Shown one piece after another: positions 25,651-34,368 of a stretch of 64,000 nt of DNA. Source of the stretch: Paenibacillus sp. J2TS4 (lineage in GTDB: Bacteria > Bacillota > Bacilli > Paenibacillales > NBRC-103111); contig NZ_BOSH01000003.1 of assembly GCF_018403245.1 (NCBI RefSeq), forward strand, positions 577,494-641,493, in the 5' to 3' direction. Both the position numbers and the translations under genes were made by a program. The first letter of the stretch is position 1; every line of letters starts with the position of its first letter. The notes beneath the pieces are model-generated. The model worked only from the letters and a program-made list of their open reading frames with translations, did no database searches and was not told where the DNA came from.

Positions 25651-25692
25651 AAAGACATGGCTTTCCGCCAAGGGGAAGCTATGTCTTTTTTT
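25651..25692 (+). terminator. terminator after tRNA relic 2
   Basis: A 13-bp stem (AAAGACATGGCTT and complement, one G-U pair) with a 12-base loop, followed by seven Ts. Confidence 0.8.
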
Positions 25693-25806
25693 ATGTAGTA
25701 AAGCGAGGTATTATGGATTCAAGGTTTATTCAATCCCACAGACAAACAGGAATTTGTAGTACATATTATTTATATAACCTTCTGCGTGAAAAGGAGAATC
25801 TGCTAA

Positions 25807-26637
25807 ATGAAAAAAATATTGAGCCTTATTTTTTCTGTGGCTTTATGTGTGACACTTGCCGCTTGTAGCAACAATGAGGCAGTAAATATAGATGGTAATA
25901 GTGGAAATTCGCCTCTTCCTGCTTCGCCAACGGCTCCGGCAACTGTGACAGACACACCGGAAGTACCTGATAAACCCGTCGATAATCTTGATGATATGTA
26001 TAATGCATATTTTACTGCACTTGAAAACCTGATCCAAAACCATATACTTCCCGACGGTGTCGACGACAGCGGGGAACAATTAGGTGATATGGCTGAAAAC
26101 AAATTCGCTGTTTGCGATGTGGATAACGACGGGAGAGAAGAACTGATCCTGCTTTACACCACTACATATCAAGGTGGCTGGGCAGGATACGTGCTTGCTT
26201 ACGACGCAGAGACAAAAAAACTGCAAATGAAACTTCGTGAATTCACTTTGCTGACGTTTTATGATAACGGAATCATCAAAGCTGGATGGCACCATAATCA
26301 AGGACTTGCCGGTGACTTTTGGCCCTATAGCCTATATCAATACGTGCCGGATTCGGACAGCTATGTATTAGTTGGCATGGTGGACGCATGGGACAAAAAC
26401 TACTTTCGCTCAGAAACAGACAAACAAAATAATCCGTATCCAAGTGATATAGATAAAAGCGGGACGGGGTTTGTTTACTATATCATGGAAGCTGAACAAT
26501 ATGACAATACGCACCCGGTAGATGCATCCGAATACAATGAGTGGGTCAACGCTCACATTGGAGACGCTTCGAAAATTCAAATCCAGTATATGGATTTGAC
26601 GGAAGAAAACATCTCGCAGATAAGAAATGGATCATGA
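25807..26637 (+). CDS. lipoprotein with an acidic calcium-loop-like motif
   Basis: A 276-aa exported lipoprotein. The signal peptide ends in VTLAAC, a perfect lipobox, followed by a Pro/Thr/Ser linker (to about residue 60) and a globular domain. The sequence CDVDNDGREELILLY resembles the acidic loops of FG-GAP/VCBS-type proteins and of another lipoprotein in this window (GDMDGDGVDE). I do not know a function. AAAGGAG precedes the ATG. It lies inside the accessory region between tRNA relic 2 and the TnpB element. Confidence 0.72.
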   Translation: MKKILSLIFSVALCVTLAACSNNEAVNIDGNSGNSPLPASPTAPATVTDTPEVPDKPVDNLDDMYNAYFTALENLIQNHILPDGVDDSGEQLGDMAENKFAVCDVDNDGREELILLYTTTYQGGWAGYVLAYDAETKKLQMKLREFTLLTFYDNGIIKAGWHHNQGLAGDFWPYSLYQYVPDSDSYVLVGMVDAWDKNYFRSETDKQNNPYPSDIDKSGTGFVYYIMEAEQYDNTHPVDASEYNEWVNAHIGDASKIQIQYMDLTEENISQIRNGS

Positions 26638-26750
26638 GTATAATGCGAAACTGACAAATTCCAATTTACCAATGTAATATGAACAAAATTTGTACAGTAT
26701 GTCTAACAATCTTCAATCTATTTATAAGACTTGGGCTTTTTCATGATCTG

Positions 26751-26794
26751 CGTAAAGGATACTCGCGACTTGAGTCGTGAGAGGAATTTACGCC
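26751..26794 (+). mobile_element. left-end hairpin of the IS200/IS605-type element
   Basis: An outer stem GCGTAAA/TTTACGC encloses an inner hairpin CTCGCGACT-TG-AGTCGTGAG. The inner hairpin is nearly identical to that at the right end (CTCGTGACT-TG-AGTCATGAG), as expected for subterminal hairpins bound by a Y1 transposase. The exact left cleavage point upstream cannot be fixed from one copy. Confidence 0.7.
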
Positions 26795-26975
26795 CTTCTC
26801 TTATTAGTCACACCCCTTTACTCCTCCTCTTTTGATTAGATAAGTGATCTTACACTTATTTCTGAATTTCTGCTTCAAACAGGAACATATGTTTGATATA
26901 ATGGAGTGTGTAGGATGTAGGGTGAGTAACTTACAGCCTAGCTGATCATATTAACACGAAGCAAGGTGACTTGAG

Positions 26976-28088
26976 TTGAAGATCACTTTAACCGCCAAAG
27001 TGAAAATCTTGCCCACTCCTGAACAAATCGATGGGTTACGACAGACTTTACGAGCTTATCGTCTGGCAAGTGATTACCTGTCCAAGCTTGTATTTGAAGA
27101 GAAAATTCTCTCCAAGACGAAGCTGCATCAGTTGATGTATCGAGAGTTGCGTTCTGCCTTTTCCTTGCGATCTCAAATGGCCCAATCGGTCATGCGAACG
27201 GTGATTGCTCGATACAAGTCATTAGTCGGCAACGGCCACCTCTGGACATTCGTCCGGTTCAAGAAACCGGAGCTCGACCTCGTTTGGCGTCGAGATTACT
27301 CGTTTACACAACGGATGTTTTCCATCAACACCCTGCACGGTCGCATCAAGGTGCCTTATGAAACGAAAGGCATGGAAACGTATTTGGATGGATCCTGGTC
27401 CTTCGGGACCGCCAAGTTGGTCCACAAGCGAGGGAAGTTCTTCTTACACCTTCCAATGACCAGAGAAGTGGAAGAAGTCTCGGATCCATCTTTGAATCAA
27501 GTGGTTGGATTAGACATGGGCGTCAATTTTATCGCGACCAGCTATGATTCCCAGGGTCAATGTACGTTCTTTCACGGTAGACCCATTAAGAATAAGCGCT
27601 CGAAGTACAAGCATTTGCGAAAGCAGCTGCAGCAACTGGGGACAGCCTCCGCTCGCCGTAAGTTAAAGCGAATCGGGGGACGAGAAAACCGCTGGATGAC
27701 AGATATCAATCACCGGATATCCAAGGCACTCGTCCTCCGATATGGGGCCCATACGTTGTTTGTACTGGAAGACTTAACGGGTGTTCGAAACCGTACAGAG
27801 CGGGTTCGGGTCCAGGATCGTTATGAAACCGTCTGTTGGTCCTTCTATCAGCTGCGCCAGATGATCACGTACAAGGCCAACCTCCATGGAGCCAAAGTAA
27901 TGGCGGTTGATCCCCGTTATACATCACAAGCCTGCCCCAAATGTGAGCATACAGAGAGAGCCAATCGGGATAAGAAGAGGCACTGCTTCTGTTGTCAGAA
28001 GTGCGGGTATCGCTCGAATGATGATCGCATTGGCGCTATGAATCTTCAGCGCATTGGAATCCAGTACATCGCTGAAGTGGCTGTGTAG
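26976..28088 (+). CDS. tnpB: TnpB, RNA-guided nuclease of an IS200/IS605-type element
   Basis: A 370-aa TnpB, the compact ancestor-like relative of Cas12. The RuvC-like residues are present: Asp180 in GLDMGVN, Glu265 in VLEDLTG and Asp350 in NDDRIGAMNL, so it may be active. The zinc finger is complete, with CPKC at 320-323 and CQKC at 340-343. The N-terminal region has the usual YRLASDYLS pattern. The start is TTG, behind AAGGTGA. There is no TnpA transposase beside it, so movement would need one in trans. The flanking hairpins and the 3' region that should encode the guide RNA are intact. Confidence 0.9.
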   Translation: MKITLTAKVKILPTPEQIDGLRQTLRAYRLASDYLSKLVFEEKILSKTKLHQLMYRELRSAFSLRSQMAQSVMRTVIARYKSLVGNGHLWTFVRFKKPELDLVWRRDYSFTQRMFSINTLHGRIKVPYETKGMETYLDGSWSFGTAKLVHKRGKFFLHLPMTREVEEVSDPSLNQVVGLDMGVNFIATSYDSQGQCTFFHGRPIKNKRSKYKHLRKQLQQLGTASARRKLKRIGGRENRWMTDINHRISKALVLRYGAHTLFVLEDLTGVRNRTERVRVQDRYETVCWSFYQLRQMITYKANLHGAKVMAVDPRYTSQACPKCEHTERANRDKKRHCFCCQKCGYRSNDDRIGAMNLQRIGIQYIAEVAV

Positions 28089-28205
28089 GTATACCTATGC
28101 AGTCGGGCAGCAGTCAACCTGCCTATGGTAACGCCACCCCAAGGAAGGAGGCTAACCGCCGTACTCACTTCCGGGCAGTTACAAGCTCGTGACTTGAGTC
28201 ATGAG
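28089..28205 (+). ncRNA. predicted omega (reRNA) guide scaffold and right end
   Basis: In IS200/IS605 elements the RNA that guides TnpB overlaps the 3' end of tnpB and runs to the right end, with the guide taken from the DNA just outside. Here about 117 bases separate the stop from the end of the right hairpin (28186-28205). The stretch has pairing potential (AGGTATACCT near the start). The guide would begin just after the right-end cleavage site, near or beyond 28205; its exact first base is uncertain. Confidence 0.5.
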
Positions 28206-28408
28206 TTGTTGACTTGGATACTTCCTTGAAACATTGATAAAATATGATGTTTCAAAGGTCAAGCGGATGGCCTTTTTTTACTTAAATTCCCATATTTATA
28301 TATAATCAGGGATTGGCTGAGATGAAAGTAATGTTGAAGAACGACTTCGTTATGCCCTCCCCAGCGATACTTACAGCCTTTTTATATGGAAAAGGAGTCT
28401 GATTAAGG

Positions 28409-29002
28409 ATGTATACGGTAATCAGAGCGGATCAAACGGATTTGAATGTAAGATCGCAAATGTCCGAAATATTTGCAGATGGATTCACGCAGTGGCTTGG
28501 CTTTTTTTCAACAGACAGACATAAAATTGCCAAAGCCTTCGCTCATATGTTTGTTGAGAATCAATTCTATTTAGCCATGTCTGGCGACAAAGTGGCGGCT
28601 ATGGCTGCTTGCACGGACGGCACAGAACTTTCGGTGAGACTTAATACGAAACAGTTGATCAATCATTTGGGCTTTTATAAGGGAATTCTTGCAGGGGTCC
28701 TACTCAAGAGAGAATTTCAAGTCTCGTTTGAAAATCCTAACGGTGATAAATGTTCAATAGAGTTTGTCGGAACAGCACTCGAATTCAGAGGTCAAGGAGC
28801 GGCTTCGCAAGTGATTGCCCATATACTTGAAAGTAAGTCTTATAAAGAATACTTGATCGAAGAGGTTGCGGACACGAATATACCGGCTATGAAATTATAT
28901 GAAAAGTTGGGGTTTAAGGAGTACAAGAGGAAAGCACTTCCGAAAAAGCTAGCCGAAAAAAACGGTATAAATCATCTCATATCGTTGAAATATGTGAAAT
29001 GA
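28409..29002 (+). CDS. GNAT acetyltransferase
   Basis: A 197-aa N-acetyltransferase. The acetyl-CoA loop is EFVGTALEFRGQGAASQV (Arg-Gly-Gln-Gly-Ala-Ala), and the C-terminal half has VADTNIPAMKLYEKLGFKEYKR. The N-terminal half, with an FADGFTQWL segment, is typical of a Bacillales group of uncharacterised acetyltransferases. AAAGGAG lies before the ATG. It is the first gene after the TnpB element and is not obviously linked to its neighbours. Confidence 0.85.
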   Translation: MYTVIRADQTDLNVRSQMSEIFADGFTQWLGFFSTDRHKIAKAFAHMFVENQFYLAMSGDKVAAMAACTDGTELSVRLNTKQLINHLGFYKGILAGVLLKREFQVSFENPNGDKCSIEFVGTALEFRGQGAASQVIAHILESKSYKEYLIEEVADTNIPAMKLYEKLGFKEYKRKALPKKLAEKNGINHLISLKYVK

Positions 29003-29122
29003 ATTTTTTAAAAAACAAAAACAGCCTTTTTTAATCCTGACAAGCAAGCTGTCATAATTCATCATTTAGACTATATACAGATGCACCGAACGAGCAGATC
29101 AATGAAGAGGAGGAGGAATAAC

Positions 29123-30025
29123 GTGAAGCTGATTCGTGCGCTTGGCATAACGATGGAGTTGTTGTCCAAGCGAAGAGTGACGGCTGCGGAATTGGCCGAC
29201 CGGTTTGAAGTGTCGAACCGTACGATCTATCGCGATATCGAGTTAATTAGTCAAGCCGGTATTCCCGTCGCTTCCTATACGGGTACCGATGGCGGATTTG
29301 AAGTTATGAGCGGCTTCTACTTGACGAAACAGCACTTCTCCTTGGAGGATCTATCGGTGATCTACAACCTGTTAAGGGGTATGGAAGGAGCGATGGGTGC
29401 CAAGCCGGTTTCGATTATGGGCAAGCTTTCCAGCTTGCAACCTGCCCTGCTGAATGGAGGGAACGTCAATAAGATCATATTCGATATGAGCACCTCAGAA
29501 TTGGAGAAAAACCTGGTTCATCCGCTTCTTCAGGCGATTAATGATAAACGGGTCGTGTCGTTTTCCTACATCAGTTCAACGGGCAGCAATACTGATCGAA
29601 GCGTGGAGCCCGCCGCATTGTATTGGGGGCGAGGCGCTTGGTATTTGAGCGGCTACTGCTTATTACGCCAGGCCAGTCGGATGTTTCGGTTATCGAGACT
29701 ATCCTCGCTCAAGATTACAGATGACAAATATCAGCCCAGAGAGGAGGCCCCTGCTTCGGATGCTGAAGAAGTTCAGGGTATGCAAGCCCATCTCCGATTC
29801 GATTTGAGCGCCCAGCCGCGCGTGTTGGAGCAATTTCCGGGGGAGTGCATTCGCGCAGACGATCATATTGACGTGCATACTGTTTTTTATAAGACAGAGT
29901 ATGCGGTATCCGTCGTATTAAGCTACGGGCCGAAAGTGACCATCATTTCCCCGGACGAGTTGAAGCATCAAGTGTTGAACACGATGCTCGAAATTCAAAA
30001 GCTGTATCATGTAGAAGAAAAATAA
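29123..30025 (+). CDS. YafY-type regulator with WYL domain
   Basis: A transcription factor of about 300 aa. Residues 1-60 form a DeoR-like helix-turn-helix (VTAAELADRFEVSNRTIYRDIELIS, then GGFEV). The rest is a WYL-type ligand domain (SFSYISSTG, RSVEPAALYWGRGAWYLSGYC, FRLSRL) and a C-terminal extension. WYL domains bind nucleic acid or nucleotide-like ligands. I start it at GTG 29123, right behind GAGGAGGAGGAA; two upstream ATGs have no such site. It lies 22 bases before the epoxide hydrolase gene, so it likely controls that gene. Confidence 0.88.
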   Translation: MKLIRALGITMELLSKRRVTAAELADRFEVSNRTIYRDIELISQAGIPVASYTGTDGGFEVMSGFYLTKQHFSLEDLSVIYNLLRGMEGAMGAKPVSIMGKLSSLQPALLNGGNVNKIIFDMSTSELEKNLVHPLLQAINDKRVVSFSYISSTGSNTDRSVEPAALYWGRGAWYLSGYCLLRQASRMFRLSRLSSLKITDDKYQPREEAPASDAEEVQGMQAHLRFDLSAQPRVLEQFPGECIRADDHIDVHTVFYKTEYAVSVVLSYGPKVTIISPDELKHQVLNTMLEIQKLYHVEEK

Positions 30026-30047
30026 CAGGAAGAGAGGGGCACGACAA

Positions 30048-31238
30048 ATGATCGTTTATAATCATGAGCAACCAAGTCAATCGCAACAAATCGGGGATCT
30101 CATCCAGCCGTTCCTGATCGATGTATCCGAGGAGAAGCTGGACGATCTGAAGGAGCGGCTGGCTCGCGTCCGCTGGCCCGAACAACTGCCGGACCCTGAA
30201 TGGGAACGGGGCGCGCCGCTGTCCTACGTGAAAGAACTGGCCGACTACTGGCTTCACCATTATGATTGGCGCGTGCATGAGCAGCAGCTCAACAAGCTCC
30301 CACATTTTTTAACCAATATAGAGGGTCAGAACATCCATTTTATTCACGTCAAGTCACCCGAAGAAGATGCGACACCGCTCATGCTGCTTCATGGGTGGCC
30401 GGGATCATTTATTGAGTTCCTGGATACTATAGACTGTTTGACCAACCCGCGCGCCCACGGCAAAGAAGCGGATGATGCTTTTCATTTAGTTATTCCATCG
30501 ATACCTGGCTTCGGCTTCTCCGCTCCGTTGACTGCGCCAGGCTGGACACCCGGGCGGATGGCAGAAGTTATGGTTCAACTAATGGATCGTCTCGGGTACG
30601 AACGCTACGGCGTTCAGGGCGGCGACTCCGGTGCGTTTATCGCACCAGAGATGGGGCATCTGGCGCCCGAACGTATAATCGGCATTCATTTGAACGCGTT
30701 TATCACTTTTCCCTCCGGCGAAGCACATGAACTGGATGGCTTATCAGAGGAAGAGGAGGGTCGCTTAGCAAGACTCGAAACTTTTAATGACGGGTATATG
30801 CAAATTCAATCCAAAAGTCCACATACCCTTGCATACGGACTTCATGACTCACCGACGGGTCAACTCGCGTGGATCATGGAAATTTTCAAAAAGTGGACGA
30901 ACCCGACAGAGCATTTACCTGAAGAGATCATAGATCGAGACCGGCTGCTGACTAACGTTAGTTTGTATTGGTTCAGCGGCACCGCTGGATCTTCCGCTCA
31001 AATCTATTATGAGTCTGTCCATGATGAATCCGCCTGGGCACCGAAGGAAAAGGGAACCGTGCCAACGGGTGTTCTGGTATCGCTCTCCCATGATACGACG
31101 ATCAGGCGGCTTGCAGAGAAGGATCACCATATCGTACACTGGAGCGAATGTTCGGAAGGCGGCCATTTTTACGCGATGGAACAGCCTGAACGCTATGCGG
31201 AAGAGGTTCGGTTGTTTTTCCGCGGTCTTACATCATAA
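30048..31238 (+). CDS. epoxide hydrolase, microsomal/juvenile-hormone type
   Basis: An alpha/beta hydrolase of 396 aa with the N-terminal epoxide hydrolase (EHN) domain: LKERLARVRWPEQLPDPEW and then YWLHHYDWR. The oxyanion motif HGWPGSF is followed by PSIPGFGFSAP. The nucleophile Asp sits in QGGDSGAF, and the catalytic His is likely in EGGHFYAMEQPE near the C-terminus. These enzymes add water to epoxides through an ester intermediate, in detoxification or catabolism. AGAGAGGGG precedes the ATG. It is probably co-transcribed with the WYL regulator upstream. Confidence 0.9.
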   Translation: MIVYNHEQPSQSQQIGDLIQPFLIDVSEEKLDDLKERLARVRWPEQLPDPEWERGAPLSYVKELADYWLHHYDWRVHEQQLNKLPHFLTNIEGQNIHFIHVKSPEEDATPLMLLHGWPGSFIEFLDTIDCLTNPRAHGKEADDAFHLVIPSIPGFGFSAPLTAPGWTPGRMAEVMVQLMDRLGYERYGVQGGDSGAFIAPEMGHLAPERIIGIHLNAFITFPSGEAHELDGLSEEEEGRLARLETFNDGYMQIQSKSPHTLAYGLHDSPTGQLAWIMEIFKKWTNPTEHLPEEIIDRDRLLTNVSLYWFSGTAGSSAQIYYESVHDESAWAPKEKGTVPTGVLVSLSHDTTIRRLAEKDHHIVHWSECSEGGHFYAMEQPERYAEEVRLFFRGLTS

Positions 31239-31252
31239 CAGTAATCAGGGGA

Positions 31253-31387
31253 ATGAATAACTGCGGTCATCGCAGACCCGTGAAAGTTCCAACGGTTAAA
31301 ACTTTCCATGATGACATTATCGCTGCAGTGAAATATGCCGGCCAAAGGGAAGATATCGATCCTCAGCGGATTATGGCAAGCTATTGA
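31253..31387 (+). pseudogene. fragment of an alpha/beta hydrolase
   Basis: A 44-codon frame beginning at ATG behind CAGGGGA. The segment FHDDIIAAVKYAGQREDIDPQRI matches the stretch just before the nucleophile elbow in dienelactone-hydrolase-like proteins, but it stops there. It is probably a truncated gene joined to the T-box promoter, which overlaps its stop codon. Confidence 0.45.
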
Positions 31388-31411
31388 TATTTTTTTGTTA
31401 TAGTGTATAAT
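31384..31411 (+). promoter_or_regulatory. promoter of the T-box/valS unit
   Basis: TTGATA (31384-31389), a 16-base spacer and a perfect TATAAT (31406-31411). Confidence 0.7.
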
Positions 31412-31417
31412 GTTGGA

Positions 31418-31720
31418 AATTGAATACAATAAAGGCATTGACGAGGAGGAGTACATGCTTATCCGATGCAAAGAGAGAAGGCGGCTGGTGTAAGCCTTCG
31501 TGAAGAAAGTATGGAAGTAGCCTCTGAGCTGTGAACCGAACGGAAAGAAATTTCTTAGTAGACTTCAACGGGATTTCCGCCGTCATTGGAAAACGATATC
31601 GGATATACATGAACTATCCCGCATCGGCAGAGTGCAGAGAATATTCTCTGAATTTGGGTGGTACCACGGACGTAATGTTCGCCCCAAAGCAATGGAAATT
31701 GCTTTGGGGCGTTCTTTATT
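31418..31720 (+). promoter_or_regulatory. T-box leader, valine specific
   Basis: The stretch contains the T-box core GGGTGGTACCACGG (31656-31669), followed by a terminator of 14-base arms (31680-31711) and a T-rich tract. Upstream, stem I features include GACGAGGAGGAGTAC, the AG-rich AGAGAGAAGG and the closing GCCTCTGAGC. The probable specifier is GTA (valine) in GGAAGTAGCC near 31512-31521, which agrees with the valS gene behind it. Uncharged tRNA-Val would stabilise the antiterminator and turn the gene on. Confidence 0.9.
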
Positions 31721-31751
31721 GTGTTCAATCACTAATTTTGGAGGTATTCAA

Positions 31752-34103
31752 ATGGAAAAGCGTTACAATTTTGCTCAAATTGAAAAACAAATGCAGGAGT
31801 TTTGGGAGAAAGAACAAATTTACAGGTTCGATCCCGATGTACAAGGAGAGATTTACTCGATCGACACTCCGCCGCCGACAGTCAGCGGAAACCTGCATGT
31901 CGGGCACTTGTTTTCTTACACACAGGCTGAAATGATTGCACGGTTTCGCAGAATGCAGGGCTATAATGTATTTTATCCCTTTGGCTTTGATGATAATGGA
32001 TTGCCGACCGAGCGTTTGGTTGAACGCGACGAAGGTATTCGTGCCAAAGATCTCTCCCGAAGTGAATTTATAAATAAATGCAAACACATAACCGAAAAAT
32101 ATGAAACGGAATTTAAACATTTTTGGAGAACGCTGGGATTTTCGGTGGATTGGTCCATGCAATATGAAACGATAAGCGATGACGTTAGAAAAATATCACA
32201 GTCATTATTCCTGGAGCTTGTTCATAAAGAAAAAGCATATGTGAAAGAATCTCCTGTGCTTTGGTGTACCGAATGTCAAACCTCCATTGCTCAGGCCGAG
32301 CTCGATACAGATGAGATGGAGTCTACCTTCAACTATATTCCCTTTATGGTTGAGGGCAAGCCGCTTTATGTTGCAACAACACGCCCTGAACTGTTATATG
32401 GCTGCGTCAGCTTATTCGTTCATCCCGATGACGAACGGTATACACAATATATTGGGAAAACCGCACAGGTTCCGCTTTATAACTATGAAGTACCCATACG
32501 GACGGATCATAAGGTTGGAATGGATAAAGGCACCGGTGTTGTTTTGTGTGCAACATTCGGTGACAGCACTGATGCTGAATGGTATCTTAAACACGCTCTG
32601 CCATACCGCAAAGTGATTTTGGCGGACGGGACCATGGTCAAGGATGTTCCGTTTATCGGCGGACTTAAAGTCTTTGCTGCCAGAAAAGAGATTATTCGAT
32701 TGCTTGATGAATCCAATCTGCTGCAGAAATCCGAAAAAATATTACACGCTGTTGCCGTTCATGAACGTTGCAGAAAAGAAATCGAAATCATTCCGTCAAG
32801 GCAGTGGTATATCGAGATTTTATCTGAAAAAGAGCGTTTCCTGGATGCCGCGAACAAAATAAACTGGTATCCCGCCTATATGAAAAACCGCTATATTGCA
32901 TGGGTTGAAAATTTGAAGTGGGACTGGTGTATTTCCCGTCAACGCTATTTCGGTGTTCCTTTTCCGGTATGGTATTGCAATAATTGCGGAAAAACCGGTT
33001 TCGCAAAATCCGAACAGCTTCCAGTCAATCCGCTCGAAACCCCATACATGGGCACATGCGACTGCGGATGCAAGGAATTCACGCCCGAAAGCGCCGTATT
33101 CGACACATGGGCAACGTCATCGCTAACGCCGCAAATCCATGAACGGCTCGGCTTTAAACTAACTCCGATGAGCATGAGAACGCACGCTCATGAAATCATA
33201 CGGACATGGACTTTCTATACCATGGTCAGAAGCCTGTATCATACAGGCGATATTCCGTGGAGAGACTTGATGATCAATGGATTTGTTCTCGCCAAGAAGG
33301 GAGAGAAGATCAGCAAGTCACAAGGCAATTCCGAGATGGAACCTGCAGCGTTAATCGCCGCTCACTCTGCGGATGTTTTGCGCTATTGGTCAGCCAACGC
33401 GCGCCTTGGAACCGATACCTTTTTCGCCATCGAGGAGCTTGTGATTGCCAAACGGTTTATTACGAAGCTGTGGAACGCTTCCAAGTTTGCAATCTCTCAT
33501 TTGAAAGACATTGATTTATCTGATAAGCCTCAGCTTCTGCCGGTGGATAGGTGGATAATCGAACGTACGAACGAGACGATTACAAAGGCTGCCGTATGGT
33601 TGAATGAATATGAAATCGGATCGGCAAGACACGAAGTGGATGAATTGTTCTGGAAAGACTTTTGCGATAATTATATAGAAATCGTCAAGTCCCGGTTATA
33701 TGAGCCGGAGCTTCACGGATATGTTGAAAGACGTTCGGGGCAGTATGCGCTCTATTATGCATTGCTGAATATCCTGAAAATGTATGCCATCTATGTTCCG
33801 CATATCACCGAATATATTTACCAACAATTTTTCAAGCAGCATGAAAAAACGGCATCTATTCATCTCTTGAAATGGGAAAAGAGTGAGCATACAAACAATG
33901 ATCTTCTGGAGTTTGGAGAATCGATTAAAGAAGCCTTATCCGATATGCGCAAGTATAAGTCTGGTAAAAATTTATCCATGCGGGCCGAGATGGATGTTAT
34001 GGAAATTAAATGTGAGTCTAAATATTTGGAGTGGTTTAAGCAAACCGAAAAAGATTTGAAAGCCTGTGCTAACGCCAAAGCGATCAATTATATCTCTGAG
34101 TAA
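31752..34103 (+). CDS. valS: valyl-tRNA synthetase, archaeal-like type
   Basis: A class I synthetase of 783 aa that charges tRNA-Val. The HIGH motif is HVGH in PPPTVSGNLHVGHLFSYTQ and the KMSKS motif is KISKS. The editing domain (VATTRPELLYGC) and zinc-type Cys pairs (CTEC, CNNC with CDCGC) are present. The N-terminal pattern with FDDNGLPTERLVE resembles archaeal and some clostridial and rickettsial ValS, not the usual bacterial PPPNVTG type, and the protein is shorter than the roughly 880-aa Bacillus enzyme. So it is probably a second, acquired copy. I start it at ATG 31752, behind GGAGGT; an upstream extension would cover the T-box. Confidence 0.9.
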   Translation: MEKRYNFAQIEKQMQEFWEKEQIYRFDPDVQGEIYSIDTPPPTVSGNLHVGHLFSYTQAEMIARFRRMQGYNVFYPFGFDDNGLPTERLVERDEGIRAKDLSRSEFINKCKHITEKYETEFKHFWRTLGFSVDWSMQYETISDDVRKISQSLFLELVHKEKAYVKESPVLWCTECQTSIAQAELDTDEMESTFNYIPFMVEGKPLYVATTRPELLYGCVSLFVHPDDERYTQYIGKTAQVPLYNYEVPIRTDHKVGMDKGTGVVLCATFGDSTDAEWYLKHALPYRKVILADGTMVKDVPFIGGLKVFAARKEIIRLLDESNLLQKSEKILHAVAVHERCRKEIEIIPSRQWYIEILSEKERFLDAANKINWYPAYMKNRYIAWVENLKWDWCISRQRYFGVPFPVWYCNNCGKTGFAKSEQLPVNPLETPYMGTCDCGCKEFTPESAVFDTWATSSLTPQIHERLGFKLTPMSMRTHAHEIIRTWTFYTMVRSLYHTGDIPWRDLMINGFVLAKKGEKISKSQGNSEMEPAALIAAHSADVLRYWSANARLGTDTFFAIEELVIAKRFITKLWNASKFAISHLKDIDLSDKPQLLPVDRWIIERTNETITKAAVWLNEYEIGSARHEVDELFWKDFCDNYIEIVKSRLYEPELHGYVERRSGQYALYYALLNILKMYAIYVPHITEYIYQQFFKQHEKTASIHLLKWEKSEHTNNDLLEFGESIKEALSDMRKYKSGKNLSMRAEMDVMEIKCESKYLEWFKQTEKDLKACANAKAINYISE

Positions 34104-34128
34104 GTAGGCGGATCAGCGGCCTTGTCTG

Positions 34129-34164
34129 CGTCGGTTCTCCAAGCGGCATAGAGGGGAACCGACG
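34129..34164 (+). terminator. terminator of valS
   Basis: A nine-bp stem CGTCGGTTC/GAACCGACG, extended by three more possible pairs, with a loop of about 18 bases, 26 bases after the valS stop. The T-tract is weak (ACTTTCATT). Confidence 0.55.
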
Positions 34165-34173
34165 ACTTTCATT

Positions 34174-34338
34174 CACATCATACTTTCTTTTCCAAAACCT
34201 TATCCGTCCATTACAAAGCCGTTGCCTATATCCGCTACTTGAGTCCGAACGTAGAGACATAAGACTCCCAAAAGCCTTGCTCCCTAAGATACCTACAAAA
34301 CCGACCGCTCCACTGGCAGCGATGAGATCAGGGGTTCG
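34174..34338 (+). repeat. shortened duplicate of the 23969-24829 locus with tRNA relic 3
   Basis: Bases 34174-34247 repeat the end of the minus-strand acetyltransferase gene (23969-24041) with about four differences. Bases 34248-34338 repeat 24738-24829, including the tRNA-like CCACTGGCAGCGATGA and CAGGGGTTCG. About 700 bases between the two segments are missing here. The tRNA end is broken after GGGGTTCG. Confidence 0.75.
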
Positions 34339-34368
34339 TTACGCGCGTAAGGGAGTTCAAGTTAAAAT

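Noticed and set aside
26700..28260. CRISPR array near the Cas12-like TnpB
   Set aside because: The only repeats are the two transposon-end hairpins; no spaced direct repeats are present.
31632..31751. N-terminal extension of the valyl-tRNA synthetase
   Set aside because: It would translate the T-box core and terminator; the ATG at 31752 has a proper GGAGGT.
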